Source of the DNA: Actinomyces urinae
GTDB lineage: Bacteria; Actinomycetota; Actinomycetes; Actinomycetales; Actinomycetaceae
Direction of reading: 5' to 3'
Length of the DNA: 64,000 nucleotides
Assembly (NCBI RefSeq): GCF_900119695.1
Contig: NZ_LT632547.1
Span: forward strand, 1,302,001-1,366,000
This document shows, in pieces, positions 54,355-63,935 of the stretch (position 1 is its first letter; each line of letters starts with the position of its first letter). Both the position numbers and the translations under genes were made by a program. The notes under the pieces are model-generated. The model saw only the letters and a program-made list of their open reading frames with translations, did no database searches and was not told the origin of the DNA.

Positions 54355-55686
54355 TTACGCAGCTACCTCAGCTTTGCGTGCGATCCGCCTGTTGGTGTAG
54401 TCCAACGCCCACGCGGCAAGCGCACCAACAACCGAAGCGCCCACGGTAATCATGAACACCTGCTGGTATCCAGCTGCGGGGTTGCCTGCCTCGGTTGCGC
54501 GATCCACAAGGCCAGCCGTGGTGGGGTTGCCCCACAGGATCGAGGCGTAAGCGAGGAACGAGCCTACAGCCATTGCGGAGCCGTTGATCTCGTCAGGAAG
54601 GTTCAACTCGGCAATCGGGGCGAGGATAACTGCCTTACCCATGAAGACGCCGAACGCCATGATGAACAGCAGAACCATCGCAACCCAAATGTTGGTGGGC
54701 GGAAGCATGAAGATCGCGATCGAACCAATAGCCGTAACGGATAGTGCCACGGCCATCATGCGAGTGGAGGACTTGAATACGTAATCCGCAAGAAGGCCGG
54801 CTACCAGGCCTGCGAAAATGCCGACGAGACCCGTGTTGAAAATGCCGAACGCGCCAGCCTGCGCATCCGTTGCCTTGAACACCAGGGAAAGGTATGGGGC
54901 GGAGGAGTAGATCAGGTTGACGTACGACCAGTAGACGCACAACGCAGCGATGCCAGCTGCCCAAACACGTGGGCGAACAAGAACGTGGATGAGGCCGCGA
55001 AGCGCAGCCTTGTTCTGCGTATCGCCTTCGCTTTCAGCCTGTGCAACAGCGTTCTTAGGTACCCAACGCAAGATTGCGAAGATCAGCGGGATCAAAATGA
55101 CCGTGTACAGGATTGCCATGATGCGCATGACGCTGGTGGCGTGGTCGGCAAATACTGCCAGTAGGCCAACAACGATGAGGTTCATCAAGAACTCGGCGGC
55201 GCGGCGGATGGACTCAAGCAGACCCATTGCAAGGCCGCGACCCTCTTGATCTTCGTCCTTAGAAATAAACGCAACACCGTTAACCACTGCGGGCCAGCCG
55301 ATGGCGTCCCAAACACCCCACGAGATCGCGATTGCGATCATTACGTTGAAACTAAGGCCGGGAATCAAGAAGAGGATTAGCGCGGTGGCGCAACGCCACG
55401 CGGACCAGGCAACTAGGAGTTGGCGGATGGTGAATCGGTTATTCACCCAGCCTCCTGGCACGTAAAGGAACATTGCGATTCCCAACCAGCCCATGAGGAT
55501 ACCGAACTGGCCAATCGAAATGCCAAGGACGTTGGTCAGCGGGATCATCAGTGATCCCTTGAAAGCCTCAAATGCGGAGTATGTTAGCTGACCGGCCATT
55601 ACCACCGTTAGGAACGGGGCGGCCTTGCCACGGCGCAAAAATGCCGGGAGGCGGCTCTTCTTTCCAGAAGCTGCTGCACTTTCCAT
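54355..55686 (-). CDS. MFS transporter, possibly for glycerophosphodiesters or organophosphates
   Basis: A 443-residue MFS protein with 12 predicted helices. YVPGGWVNNRFTIRQLLV is a GlpT/OPA-like loop and GNPTTAGLVDRATEAGNPAAGYQQVF is in the last third. It is directly upstream of the glycerophosphodiesterase gene's stop-to-start arrangement on the same strand (gdpd lies 5' at 55722), so the two probably form an operon. This supports uptake of a glycerophosphodiester or glycerol phosphate; substrate not shown. Confidence 0.82.
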   Translation of the reverse strand: MESAAASGKKSRLPAFLRRGKAAPFLTVVMAGQLTYSAFEAFKGSLMIPLTNVLGISIGQFGILMGWLGIAMFLYVPGGWVNNRFTIRQLLVAWSAWRCATALILFLIPGLSFNVMIAIAISWGVWDAIGWPAVVNGVAFISKDEDQEGRGLAMGLLESIRRAAEFLMNLIVVGLLAVFADHATSVMRIMAILYTVILIPLIFAILRWVPKNAVAQAESEGDTQNKAALRGLIHVLVRPRVWAAGIAALCVYWSYVNLIYSSAPYLSLVFKATDAQAGAFGIFNTGLVGIFAGLVAGLLADYVFKSSTRMMAVALSVTAIGSIAIFMLPPTNIWVAMVLLFIMAFGVFMGKAVILAPIAELNLPDEINGSAMAVGSFLAYASILWGNPTTAGLVDRATEAGNPAAGYQQVFMITVGASVVGALAAWALDYTNRRIARKAEVAA

Positions 55687-55721
55687 TTGTATTTCTTTCT
55701 AGTAGTTGAACTTAGATGGGT

Positions 55722-56450
55722 TTACTTCTTTAACATCTGGTGTGCGACGTCGGTGAAAACACCGGTTACGCCCCAGTTGAAAAGCTCATTTGCTCGCGCG
55801 GGGGAGTTCACCGTCCACACGTTCACCCCGTATCCGGCCTCGCGGAATGCTTGCACCTGGGCTCGGGTCAGCGTGGAATCGTCAGGGTGAATGTAGTCGG
55901 CGCCCACGAGCTCAAGGATGGACTTCCAGTCATCCCACAGATTTTCAGCCACGAACAGTGCGCCAACGCTGTGTTGAGGTGCTTTGTCCTTGAAGATTTT
56001 CAGCAGGACGTGGTTGAACGAAGAAATGATCACCTGCGGACCGTCTAGGGCCTCGAGTTCCTTCAAAATCGCGTCAACTAGTTGGAGGCTCATTTGCGCT
56101 CCGGCCTCGTTTGATTTGATTTCGATATTCGCGTTGAGGCCCGTCTCGTTCATGAACGCTACGAGCTCGGCCAACGTGGGGATTCTTTCGCCTGCGTACT
56201 CCGGGGAGAACCAGGAGCCCGCGTCAATGTCATCCAGGTCGGAAACCGTGAGGTCGTAGTAGCTACCAGACCTGTTCGTTGTGCGATCCAAAGACGAATC
56301 ATGAATGAGGATTGGTGTTCCGTCCTTTAGGACGTCTACATCCGTCTCAATCCAGGTGGCGCCGGCCTCGACCGCTTTCTTAAAAGCGGCCATGGTGTTC
56401 TCGGGAGCGATAGCACTGGCCCCGCGGTGAGCAAAAATTGTCTTATCCAT
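55722..56450 (-). CDS. Glycerophosphodiester phosphodiesterase
   Basis: A 242-residue GDPD TIM-barrel enzyme without signal peptide, predicted to release glycerol-3-phosphate from glycerophosphodiesters. FAHRGASAIAPENTMAAF has the catalytic HRG, and ETDVDVLKDGTPILIHDSSLDRTT holds the metal ligands. NVWTVNSPARANELFNWGVTGVFTD is the C-terminal hallmark. AAGAGG is upstream. It is UgpQ-like, and the first gene of the unit with the MFS gene. Confidence 0.92.
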   Translation of the reverse strand: MDKTIFAHRGASAIAPENTMAAFKKAVEAGATWIETDVDVLKDGTPILIHDSSLDRTTNRSGSYYDLTVSDLDDIDAGSWFSPEYAGERIPTLAELVAFMNETGLNANIEIKSNEAGAQMSLQLVDAILKELEALDGPQVIISSFNHVLLKIFKDKAPQHSVGALFVAENLWDDWKSILELVGADYIHPDDSTLTRAQVQAFREAGYGVNVWTVNSPARANELFNWGVTGVFTDVAHQMLKK

Positions 56451-56884
56451 TTTGAAAAACCTCTTTGTTAATCGATAAGGGCTTCAGATTACCGCCAAAT
56501 CGAGTAAGCAAAATCAGAGGTGTTGGTTTGAGGCGTTTAATGACCAAAATGTTCGGTTTTTCAAGCGTGTCTTGCGGCTTAAGGTGGAAGAAAACAAACG
56601 CGACCAATGTGAATTCTAAGTGTCAAACATGTTAATAAAAGGTTAACAAAGTGACCTGGAGCACAAGCCTGCGCAGAGTTTTAGATTGTCAACTGCTTGT
56701 CCGACGTCTGTTCAAATGTTGGCTAAATGCTGGTTCGGTATTTCTGAGGGCTCTCTGCTCGCTAGAAAGGACGCAATTTGTGTTGCTCGACCTCTGGCTT
56801 AATGTTTGAAAACTGCTGGCGTGTAAGTGTTCGGAGCGGCACTTGCATATTGTGCTTTCGTACCTCTTTCCGAGGGGCTTGCGG
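56451..56884. other. Intergenic region upstream of the glycerophosphodiesterase gene
   Basis: 434 bases without a supported gene, low in G+C in the middle. It probably holds the gdpd promoter on the minus strand and the 3' end of the fructosamine kinase unit (stop at 56885). I see no clear terminator. Confidence 0.4.
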
Positions 56885-57754
56885 TTATGCGTAACGCTTG
56901 CAGGTCGCTATCACCTGGTCCCCGTACGAGCCTCCGAACAGCTCCGCGTGGATGATCAGAATGTGAAGCTGATGCAAACCAACGCGTTCTTGCCAACCGG
57001 GTTCAAGTTTAGATTCGGCCTCGTAACCGGCGTAAATGTCACCCAGGTAGGGCTGGCCGAAGACGCTCAGGTCAGCCAAATCCTTCTCCGCGTGACCGCC
57101 GCATGCTGCCGGGTCTATCAACACTCCAACGGTGCCCGGTAGATCTTGGCGCGTGGTGCCGAGTCCGGCATTTGTGGGTGCCCAGTCCAGCAGGTCTGAG
57201 CGCGACCACAGCACGTTGCCGCTCCAAAGATCGCCGTGAATTCTGGACGCAGGTGTTTTGACGAGGGCAGGCTCGGGCGCATCAAAACCGCCGTCGCGAA
57301 GCCGTTCGCAAACCTGGTCAACAACCCGCATGTATCCGCGCGGAATCGCGCCGTTGTTAATCGCTGCCGGAAGGTGCGGCAAGATGCGTTCTTGCGCAAA
57401 GAAATCGCCCCACGCGGAGTATTTTCCGGGCCTTGTGAATGACAGGTTAGCCATCCCCATCCAGCCGCGACCCTCCCAGCCCAGAGGAGCCTGCCCGTAG
57501 TAGTCCGCCCCCTGTGCGTGTGTTAGCGCCAAAGCTCGGCCAAACTGGAACGCCGCTTCTTGCGTGACCGAGCCGTTTTGCACCGCCCTCGTCGAAATTT
57601 CTCCGTCTTTAACGCTGACGACGGGCACTACGTGCGCTCCGCCAAACTCCATGGCTTCACCAAGCCACTGCAAGCCCAACGCTTCGAGTTGCGGTGCGTC
57701 TGGGTTTGCTGAATCAGTTTTGACAAACACGTTGTTATTGCGGCGAATGCTCAT
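56885..57754 (-). CDS. Fructosamine kinase family protein
   Basis: A 289-residue cytosolic kinase-fold protein from ATG 57754 (MSIRRNNNVFVKTDS); an open frame to 57844 is longer than the family. RIHGDLWSGNVLW holds the catalytic Asp and LIDPAACGGHAEKDLADLSVFG the DPA-type metal motif. FGGSYGDQVI is the C-terminal motif. Family members phosphorylate fructosamine/ribulosamine adducts on proteins or small molecules. Confidence 0.88.
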   Translation of the reverse strand: MSIRRNNNVFVKTDSANPDAPQLEALGLQWLGEAMEFGGAHVVPVVSVKDGEISTRAVQNGSVTQEAAFQFGRALALTHAQGADYYGQAPLGWEGRGWMGMANLSFTRPGKYSAWGDFFAQERILPHLPAAINNGAIPRGYMRVVDQVCERLRDGGFDAPEPALVKTPASRIHGDLWSGNVLWSRSDLLDWAPTNAGLGTTRQDLPGTVGVLIDPAACGGHAEKDLADLSVFGQPYLGDIYAGYEAESKLEPGWQERVGLHQLHILIIHAELFGGSYGDQVIATCKRYA

Positions 57755-57892
57755 GGATCCACTATTGCAAAGCAGGCGTGGATGCGCGAGTGGCTGGGGT
57801 GCGATTGGTGTGGTTATGCAGGTTCGTAGGCGTAGAAGTTTCAATTACCAAGAGTAAAGTAGCTGAGGTCTTGTCAAATATAGTAGAAGTGC

Positions 57893-57908
57893 TACATTTA
57901 GAGATGTA
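57893..57908. promoter_or_regulatory. Inverted repeat upstream of the ABC-2/XRE operon
   Basis: TACAT-N6-ATGTA (57893-57908), 27 bases before the ATPase start, is a candidate operator for the XRE regulator encoded in the operon. A TTGTCA hexamer at 57871 lies upstream. Confidence 0.45.
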
Positions 57909-57934
57909 AGTTATATAGATTATTGGGAGGGTGC

Positions 57935-58831
57935 ATGGCTGCCTTGATAGAAGCGCACGATCTGCATTTTGCTTACGGGAAAGTGCAGGCCCTGCGTGGC
58001 ATTGACCTGTCGATCAGCCGAGGCGAGGTGGTAGCTATCCTCGGCCCAAACGGCGCTGGTAAAACAACCTTCGTCGAAACCCTCATGGGCTCCATTCGGC
58101 CAGACGAGGGTGACATAAAGGTATTCGGAAAGCATCCGTCTGAGTTTTCTGCCCGTGAGTGGACGCGGATCGGCCTCGTGCAACAACACTGGAAAGATCA
58201 CGAAAAGTGGCTCGTAGAAGAGCACCTGAAGTGGATCCAATACGCACATGAGAGTATCGGCGCAGACACGTATGACCCGTTCGAGCTGTTGGCAAGCCAG
58301 GGTCTGGGGGATAAAAGAAAAGCGAAAATGAGTTCTCTATCTGGCGGTCAACGCCGGCGCGTAGACTTCATCGCCGCCATGATTTCCAAGCCCAACCTGC
58401 TCTTGCTCGATGAGCCAACCACCGGCCTCGACCCGGAGGCGAAGGCGATGATCCATGACATAGTGAGTGCCTCCGCAGACCTTGGAGCAACCGTTGTGCT
58501 AACAACGCATGACCTGCATGAAGCTGAAAAGCTGGCGTCGCGCATCCTCATTATCAAAGACGGCAAGCTCATCGCGGATGCCAGCGTACCTGAACTTAGT
58601 GACCAGCTTGTAAAACCTGCACAGATTACGTGGAAACAAGACGGCAAACGTTTTGTTCACGCTACCAATCAGGTGGAAGCGTTTGTGAAAACGCTGGATC
58701 TAGACGCTATAACCGGCCTATCAATATCGCGGCCCACGTTAGAGGATGCCTACCTTGCCCTCGTCGAGGACAAGAGAAATGACGATGCGGCGGAAGTGAA
58801 ACCAGCCGAGGCGAAGGGAGGCATGCTGTGA
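57935..58831 (+). CDS. ABC transporter ATP-binding protein (ABC-2 exporter type)
   Basis: A 298-residue ATPase from ATG 57935 with GGGAGG upstream. Walker A GPNGAGKTT, signature LSGGQRRR, Walker B LLLLDEPTTGLDPEA and H-loop TTHDLHEAEK. It pairs with the next membrane protein (overlap ATGA-like at 58828). The C-terminal ~70 residues (ITWKQDGKRF) resemble the drug-exporter DrrA group. Likely exports a lipid, drug or antimicrobial peptide. Confidence 0.92.
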   Translation: MAALIEAHDLHFAYGKVQALRGIDLSISRGEVVAILGPNGAGKTTFVETLMGSIRPDEGDIKVFGKHPSEFSAREWTRIGLVQQHWKDHEKWLVEEHLKWIQYAHESIGADTYDPFELLASQGLGDKRKAKMSSLSGGQRRRVDFIAAMISKPNLLLLDEPTTGLDPEAKAMIHDIVSASADLGATVVLTTHDLHEAEKLASRILIIKDGKLIADASVPELSDQLVKPAQITWKQDGKRFVHATNQVEAFVKTLDLDAITGLSISRPTLEDAYLALVEDKRNDDAAEVKPAEAKGGML

Positions 58832-59670
58832 AAGTGTCTGGATTCTTGAAAATGATCGGCATGCATGTGAAGGCCGAAATGCGCATAAACCTATTGGGCG
58901 CTGCTATCTTCAATCTATTCTTCACACCCCTGGTGATTTTAGGTGTTGGCAAATGGATAGATGGCAAAGTCTTGGAGCAGATCGGGACCTCGATCGGCAG
59001 GTACATGGTCATTTCGATGACTGCGGGACTATCTATGCTAATCATCATTCAGCTGACCTCGGAGATGATGATGGAACGTAGTTCCGGGGTTTTGTTGCGC
59101 GCCAGATCACTACCGAATGGGCCGATGGCGTGGGCGATCGGTAAATCAATTTCGACCGGCATAGTTGTGCTACTTATGCAGATCCTAATTCTGATTGGCG
59201 GATTCGTTTTCTTTGATATGAGCCAGTTAGGCATGGGAACCACACTGCTGGTAGTGCTGGTTATGCTGTTCGCTGTTGCTACGCACGCTCCCATTGGGTT
59301 GATTCTCGGAAGCCTGGTCCGCGAAATGTATGGAAATGTCGTGATTACCCTGGGCGTGCTCGCTTTGTTTGGGACTTCTGGGATCGCGTTTCCTTTAGAT
59401 CTTTTGCCCCGACCGGTGCAGGCGGTGCAGCTGGTTTTGCCAACGTTCTGGTCTGGCCACCTTGTGCGCTCCGTGGTGATGCCCGCCCAGGCCGGCACCG
59501 CGGAGGTAGTTGGATCGTTCCAGCCCTTGCTAGCCTCGGGTATTCTTGCTCTGTGGCTCGTAGCCGGGTTTTTCGTTGCATCGTTCTTGATCAAACGCTT
59601 CTTCCGTCACGAGTCCATAGGAGCAATGCAGAAAATGCAAAACAATCTTCGTAGTCAATTGGGTGCGTAA
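58828..59670 (+). CDS. ABC-2 type permease
   Basis: A 280-residue membrane protein with six helices in the ABC-2 layout. It overlaps the ATPase gene by four bases and ends overlapping the XRE gene by one base. EMMMERSSGVLLRARSLPN is the cytoplasmic coupling loop. Substrate unknown. Confidence 0.85.
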   Translation: MKVSGFLKMIGMHVKAEMRINLLGAAIFNLFFTPLVILGVGKWIDGKVLEQIGTSIGRYMVISMTAGLSMLIIIQLTSEMMMERSSGVLLRARSLPNGPMAWAIGKSISTGIVVLLMQILILIGGFVFFDMSQLGMGTTLLVVLVMLFAVATHAPIGLILGSLVREMYGNVVITLGVLALFGTSGIAFPLDLLPRPVQAVQLVLPTFWSGHLVRSVVMPAQAGTAEVVGSFQPLLASGILALWLVAGFFVASFLIKRFFRHESIGAMQKMQNNLRSQLGA

Positions 59671-59894
59671 TGGCTGAGGATCGAGTTTACAACCGCATCG
59701 CAGTTATGCGGGCAGACAGGGGAGTCTCGCGACGCGAACTTGCCGATGCCCTTGGCGTGCACTACCAGACGGTTGGCTACTTAGAGCGCGGCGAGTATGC
59801 CCCCTCGCTTGCCCTTGCACTCCAACTGGCTGCGTTCTTCGACGTTCCAGTTGAGTCCCTGTTTTCTTTAAAAGAATTCCCGCCTTTGCGCTGA
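59670..59894 (+). CDS. XRE-family transcriptional regulator
   Basis: A 74-residue single-domain Cro/C1-type HTH protein (VSRRELADALGVHYQTVGYLERGEYAPSLALALQLAAFFDVPVESLF). Short XRE proteins of this kind commonly regulate the adjacent ABC-2 exporter. It is the last gene of the operon, starting at the permease stop. Confidence 0.9.
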   Translation: MAEDRVYNRIAVMRADRGVSRRELADALGVHYQTVGYLERGEYAPSLALALQLAAFFDVPVESLFSLKEFPPLR

Positions 59895-59965
59895 TTTGTT
59901 ATTCGCCGGTGAGGCTGTTGCAACCGGCCGCCGATAGCAAACACAGTAGGAGAGTAGATGGGAGG

Positions 59966-59991
59966 CCGGCCCCTGCACGCGCAGGGACCGG
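59966..59991. terminator. Bidirectional terminator between XRE and ddh genes
   Basis: A 10-bp stem with one mismatch (59966-59976 with 59981-59991) and four-base loop, followed on the plus strand by TATATTTAT; genes converge here. Confidence 0.65.
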
Positions 59992-60023
59992 TATATTTAT
60001 CTGACTGCCTCGCGCTTTGCGGT

Positions 60024-61010
60024 TTAGAGAAGTTCCTTGCGAAGCTGCGCGGGCGTTTTTGGCGAGTAGTAGGCCGGCGGAATGTCGAAAACGGTTGCCG
60101 CCCCGCGCTTGCCAGCCTCGAACAGGCGTGCGGTTGCCCGTGCGGTTGCGGCAACCATGGCGCCCGTGAACTCCGGGTTAGAATCGAGGGCGAGGCTGTA
60201 TGAGATCGCCTGGTGTGTGCCCGGGGACGTCTCGCCGGCTCGAATCACTTCGCCGCCGTGGGGCATGCCCGAATGGTCACTGGCCATCTGTTCGGCGCTA
60301 ATGAACTCAACGGTGGTGTCGTAGTCTGCAAAATAGGCAGGCATAGTGACGATAGCTTCGCGAATCGCGTCCTTGTCAGCGCCTTCTTGCGCAACCACGT
60401 AGACCAGGCGCGTGTGCTTGTCCCGCGTGGAAAGCTCAGTGTTCTCGCCGGCGCGAACGCTCTCTTTTGCGGCTTCTACGGGAAGCGTGTACTGGACGGC
60501 GTTAGCCACGCCCTCGATGCGGCGAACCGCCTGCGAATGCCCTTGGGATACTCCCGGCCCCCAAAAGGTTGTAGTAGAGCCGTTTGGCAGTACAGCCTCC
60601 GCCATGAGGCGGGTCAGGGAGAACAGGCCGGGATCCCAACCGGAACTGATGACGCTCACGTGGTCCGCGGATTTGGCGGCCTCGTCGATCGAATCAAAAT
60701 AGGCGGGAATATTGGAGTGGTTGTCGTAGGAATCAACCGTGTTGAACAGGGCCGCAAACTGCGTGCCTTGATTTACGAGGTCGGTGGCAGAGCCCCCGCA
60801 GTTCACACAAACATCCACCTGGCCAACGTACTTGGGGGCGTCCTCAGTGGACGCTGCCGGGGCGAACTTGGTTCCCAAGCTTGCTGGGTCGCGGCGGGTG
60901 AAAATGGCAACGAGCTCCATGTCGGGGCTTTCATGCACGGCCAGCTCAACTGCTCGCCCCAGGTTTCCGTACCCGTTAATGGCAACTCGGATCTTTCGTG
61001 ATTCTGACAT
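60024..61010 (-). CDS. ddh: meso-Diaminopimelate dehydrogenase
   Basis: A 328-residue NADPH enzyme converting tetrahydrodipicolinate and ammonia to meso-diaminopimelate in one step, for lysine and peptidoglycan. INGYGNLGRAVELAV is the Rossmann loop, VISSGWDPGLFSL and FWGPGVSQGHSQAVRRIEGV are highly characteristic. ATG 61010 has AGGAGAGG upstream. No other dap gene is nearby. Confidence 0.95.
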   Translation of the reverse strand: MSESRKIRVAINGYGNLGRAVELAVHESPDMELVAIFTRRDPASLGTKFAPAASTEDAPKYVGQVDVCVNCGGSATDLVNQGTQFAALFNTVDSYDNHSNIPAYFDSIDEAAKSADHVSVISSGWDPGLFSLTRLMAEAVLPNGSTTTFWGPGVSQGHSQAVRRIEGVANAVQYTLPVEAAKESVRAGENTELSTRDKHTRLVYVVAQEGADKDAIREAIVTMPAYFADYDTTVEFISAEQMASDHSGMPHGGEVIRAGETSPGTHQAISYSLALDSNPEFTGAMVAATARATARLFEAGKRGAATVFDIPPAYYSPKTPAQLRKELL

Positions 61011-61089
61011 GACCTCTCCTTTCGTTGCCTATAGTGTTCCGCGTTTACCACGCCCCGCGCATCCGCAGTTCATCATGTGGTTCAACAAA

Positions 61090-61345
61090 CGGGGCAGGTG
61101 GGTTTCATTCTTCTTGTGCATGTGGGTTTACCTTATCGCCAGGCAAGCGATTAGTGGGTTTCAAAAATGGAGGCTCGGCACCCAAGCAACAATAGCTAGG
61201 GGCCTAGGAGCGCCGCTACCCTTGAAAGACCCGAAAGGGTGGAAGGCGCGTTGCAGCACGCCTCCCGGCCGGGCGCACAAACGGAGCCTTTACAACGAGT
61301 GTCTGCACAACGGCTGCCTTATGCATCCACCCGGGCGGATGCTTA
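61090..61345 (+). ncRNA. Possible structured leader or small RNA upstream of the DHA2 gene
   Basis: A gene-less stretch rich in complementary segments. One is ACCCTT-N10-AAGGGT (near 61217-61238), another AGGCG-N10-CGCCT (near 61243-61262) and a last GCATCC-N8-GGATGC (61323-61342) followed by TTATATTT. I recognise no known riboswitch class. Either a leader for the transporter or a small RNA with its own terminator. Confidence 0.3.
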
Positions 61346-61388
61346 TATTTAACAATGTTGGCGAAGTTAGGAACGCAGGAGGAAAGCG

Positions 61389-62906
61389 GTGGCTGCCAGT
61401 TTCACCCCGGGAGACTCATTTGACGGAGAAATCCGCGTGCCCGGCGTAGACCGTGTGTACAAACCCCGCAAGATCCTCGCAGTCCTCCTCATCCCCCTAG
61501 CCATGTCACTAATCGCAGTGTCATCCGTCAACGTAGCCCTCGCTACCATCGGCGTAGGCCTGAACGCCAGCGACTCCGACCTCCAATGGGTGCTCTCGGG
61601 CTATGCCCTCGCCATCGGCATCGTGCTAGTGCCAGCCGGGCGACTCGGCGACCTCATCGGACGCGGCACTCTCTTCCAAATCGGCCTCATCACCTTCGTA
61701 GTTGGCTCCATCCTCTCCGGACTCGCCCCAAACCCAACCTTCCTCAACATCGCCCGCATCATTCAAGGCATCGGCGGCGGCCTCTTCTCACCCCAAGTCA
61801 TGGGCATTATCCAACAAACCTTCAAAGGCCAAGCCCGCGCCAAAGCCTTCGGCCTGTTCGGCATGACCGTGGCCGTCGCCGTCTCCATCGGCCCCGTCCT
61901 CGCCGGCGCACTCATCACCCTAATCGGTGAGGAACACGGCTGGCGCTACACCTTCTTCATCAACGTCCCCTTCGGCATAATCGGCTTCATCCTCGCCCTC
62001 TACTGGCTTCCCTTCGCCAACGAACGCAGACGCGCCGCCGCGCGCCGCGAACGCCGCCAAGCCAAGAAAAACGGGCAACGCCTCCCCGCCAGGCAGCGGC
62101 AAAAAATCGACCTCGACCCCATCGGCATCATCCTGCTCGTCACCGCCGTACTCGGCATCATGTACCCATTCACCGTCCGGCCACTCCGCTGGCAGCTCGC
62201 CCTCATCTTCGCGCTCGCCGTCGCCCTCCTATACGCCTGGTGGCAATGGGAAGCCCACTACACCAAACGAGGCAACTACCCCCTCGTCAACCTAGGCCTA
62301 CTAAGAATCCCATCATTCTCCATGGGCACCATCGTTGCCGGCGCCTACTTCCTCGGCTCCACCACCACGTACACCATCATCGCGATGTACCTCCAAATAG
62401 GGCTCGGCGCCTCCGCCATGGTTGCAGGCACCATCGCCCTACCCAGCTCCTTCTTCTCCGCAGTAGCCGCCCGCTGGGCATCAAACCGCGCCCTAAAAGC
62501 CGGCCGGAAAGTCGTGCAAATCTCTCTCATCCTCATGATCGTAGGGTCACTACTCACCGCCGTTTCAGTGGCCCTCATCGCCAGCCACGGTATCAACCTG
62601 TGGTGGATGGCCGCGCCCCTCTCCCTCTTCGGCTTCGGCCAAGGCGCATTCGGAGCCGTCAACCAAACCCTCGCCCTCCAAGACGTCCCCATCCAACACG
62701 GCGGCACCGCCGGCGGAGTCAAACAAACCGTGGAGCGCATCGCCACCGCCATCGGCAACGCGATCATGACAGCCATCTACTTCGCCACGGCCCCCATGTA
62801 CGGGTTCCACAACGCCGTCCTCGTCGCCTTTATCGCGATCATCACCGCGCAACTCTTCGCCCTGCTAATCGGCTACCTAGACCTACGCCGCGCCCGTAAG
62901 GCATAA
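61389..62906 (+). CDS. MFS transporter of the DHA2 (14-helix) family
   Basis: A 505-residue exporter starting at GTG 61389 (GAGGAAAG upstream). About 14 helices; LAGRLGDLIGRG-like motif A is AGRLGDLIGRGTLF, and motif C-type GPVLAGALI is in helix 5. A charged cytoplasmic loop (ERRRAAARRERRQAKKNGQRLPARQRQ) lies between helices 6 and 7. Likely drug or metabolite efflux. G+C is higher than for neighbours at third positions. Confidence 0.87.
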   Translation: MAASFTPGDSFDGEIRVPGVDRVYKPRKILAVLLIPLAMSLIAVSSVNVALATIGVGLNASDSDLQWVLSGYALAIGIVLVPAGRLGDLIGRGTLFQIGLITFVVGSILSGLAPNPTFLNIARIIQGIGGGLFSPQVMGIIQQTFKGQARAKAFGLFGMTVAVAVSIGPVLAGALITLIGEEHGWRYTFFINVPFGIIGFILALYWLPFANERRRAAARRERRQAKKNGQRLPARQRQKIDLDPIGIILLVTAVLGIMYPFTVRPLRWQLALIFALAVALLYAWWQWEAHYTKRGNYPLVNLGLLRIPSFSMGTIVAGAYFLGSTTTYTIIAMYLQIGLGASAMVAGTIALPSSFFSAVAARWASNRALKAGRKVVQISLILMIVGSLLTAVSVALIASHGINLWWMAAPLSLFGFGQGAFGAVNQTLALQDVPIQHGGTAGGVKQTVERIATAIGNAIMTAIYFATAPMYGFHNAVLVAFIAIITAQLFALLIGYLDLRRARKA

Positions 62907-62984
62907 CAACCATTCACGAGGAGGCCACCAACCCCTCAAAACACGCGCCTTCCCACTGGTTAACGCGAGCCGGCGTCCGCGCCC

Positions 62985-63896
62985 TCAACTATGAGCGCGG
63001 CCAGCCGCAGGAGAGAACACCCACGGAGTGCGCACCATCTTGCGCTGATCAAACACGTCCAGGAACCGTTCCGCCGACCTCGCCTCAAACCCCAGCGACC
63101 CCGCGATCTTGCTCACCACGTCCGCAACAGTCCAACCCAAATCCAAGAACTCGCGCAACGTAACCGCGCCATCACGCTTAGCCAGCCTGTCACCCGCCTC
63201 ATTAATCACCAGAGGCACGTGCGCATAACGCGGCTGCGCAAGCCCCAAAGAGTGTGCAATATAAGCCTGCGCTGGCGCAGACGACAGCAAATCATCAGCC
63301 CGCACCACCTGATCCACACCCTGAAACGCATCATCCACAACCACCACCAGGTTGTACGCCAACGTGCCATCACCGCGCTGCAACACCACGCAATCAATCG
63401 GCTCCGTCACCGCGCCAAACAAGTCATCCTCAACCGACCACTCATCAACCGTCGGATTCAACCGCAAAGCAGGACGCCGGCCCACACTCGCCAGCTCCGC
63501 CCTGCGCCGCTCCCGCTCGGCTGGCGACAAATCGCGACAAGTTCCCGGATACGACCCGGGCCGCACATGCGGAGCGCTCGCGGCCTCCTTAATATCCCTA
63601 CGCGAGCAATAACACTCAAACAACAACCCCGCCTCGCGTAGCTGCGCAATCGCAGCCTCATGCGCCGGCCTGCGAGTGCTCTGGAACAGCACATCGCCAT
63701 CCCAATCAATACCCAGCGTCGCTAAATCCTCAATCTGGCGCTGCGCCGCGCCCTGTTTCACCCGGTCAATATCCTCCACGCGAAGCACAAAATCACGGCC
63801 CGACTGCCGCGCCCACGCCCACGCCAACAACGCCGTGCGCAGATTCCCAATGTGCATATCACCCGACGGACTCGGCGCAAACCTACCAGCAGCCAC
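62985..63896 (-). CDS. gluQRS: Glutamyl-Q tRNA(Asp) synthetase
   Basis: About 303 residues from GTG 63896 (GGAGGGGAGG upstream); the open frame starts at TTG 63920. The class I HIGH motif appears as MHIGN within APSPSGDMHIGN, the KMSKS-like motif as RLAKRDGA, and zinc ligands in CYCSRRD and GTCRDL. It lacks the anticodon-binding C-terminal domain of full GluRS. It attaches glutamate to queuosine in tRNA-Asp. Confidence 0.92.
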   Translation of the reverse strand: MAAGRFAPSPSGDMHIGNLRTALLAWAWARQSGRDFVLRVEDIDRVKQGAAQRQIEDLATLGIDWDGDVLFQSTRRPAHEAAIAQLREAGLLFECYCSRRDIKEAASAPHVRPGSYPGTCRDLSPAERERRRAELASVGRRPALRLNPTVDEWSVEDDLFGAVTEPIDCVVLQRGDGTLAYNLVVVVDDAFQGVDQVVRADDLLSSAPAQAYIAHSLGLAQPRYAHVPLVINEAGDRLAKRDGAVTLREFLDLGWTVADVVSKIAGSLGFEARSAERFLDVFDQRKMVRTPWVFSPAAGRAHS

Positions 63897-63935
63897 GCGG
63901 CCTCCCCTCCACACGCTCAATGCGTAAAAACAAGC

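Noticed and set aside
61090-61345. A named riboswitch (TPP, SAM, guanidine, cobalamin)
   Set aside because: I could not match conserved core sequences of any of these classes.
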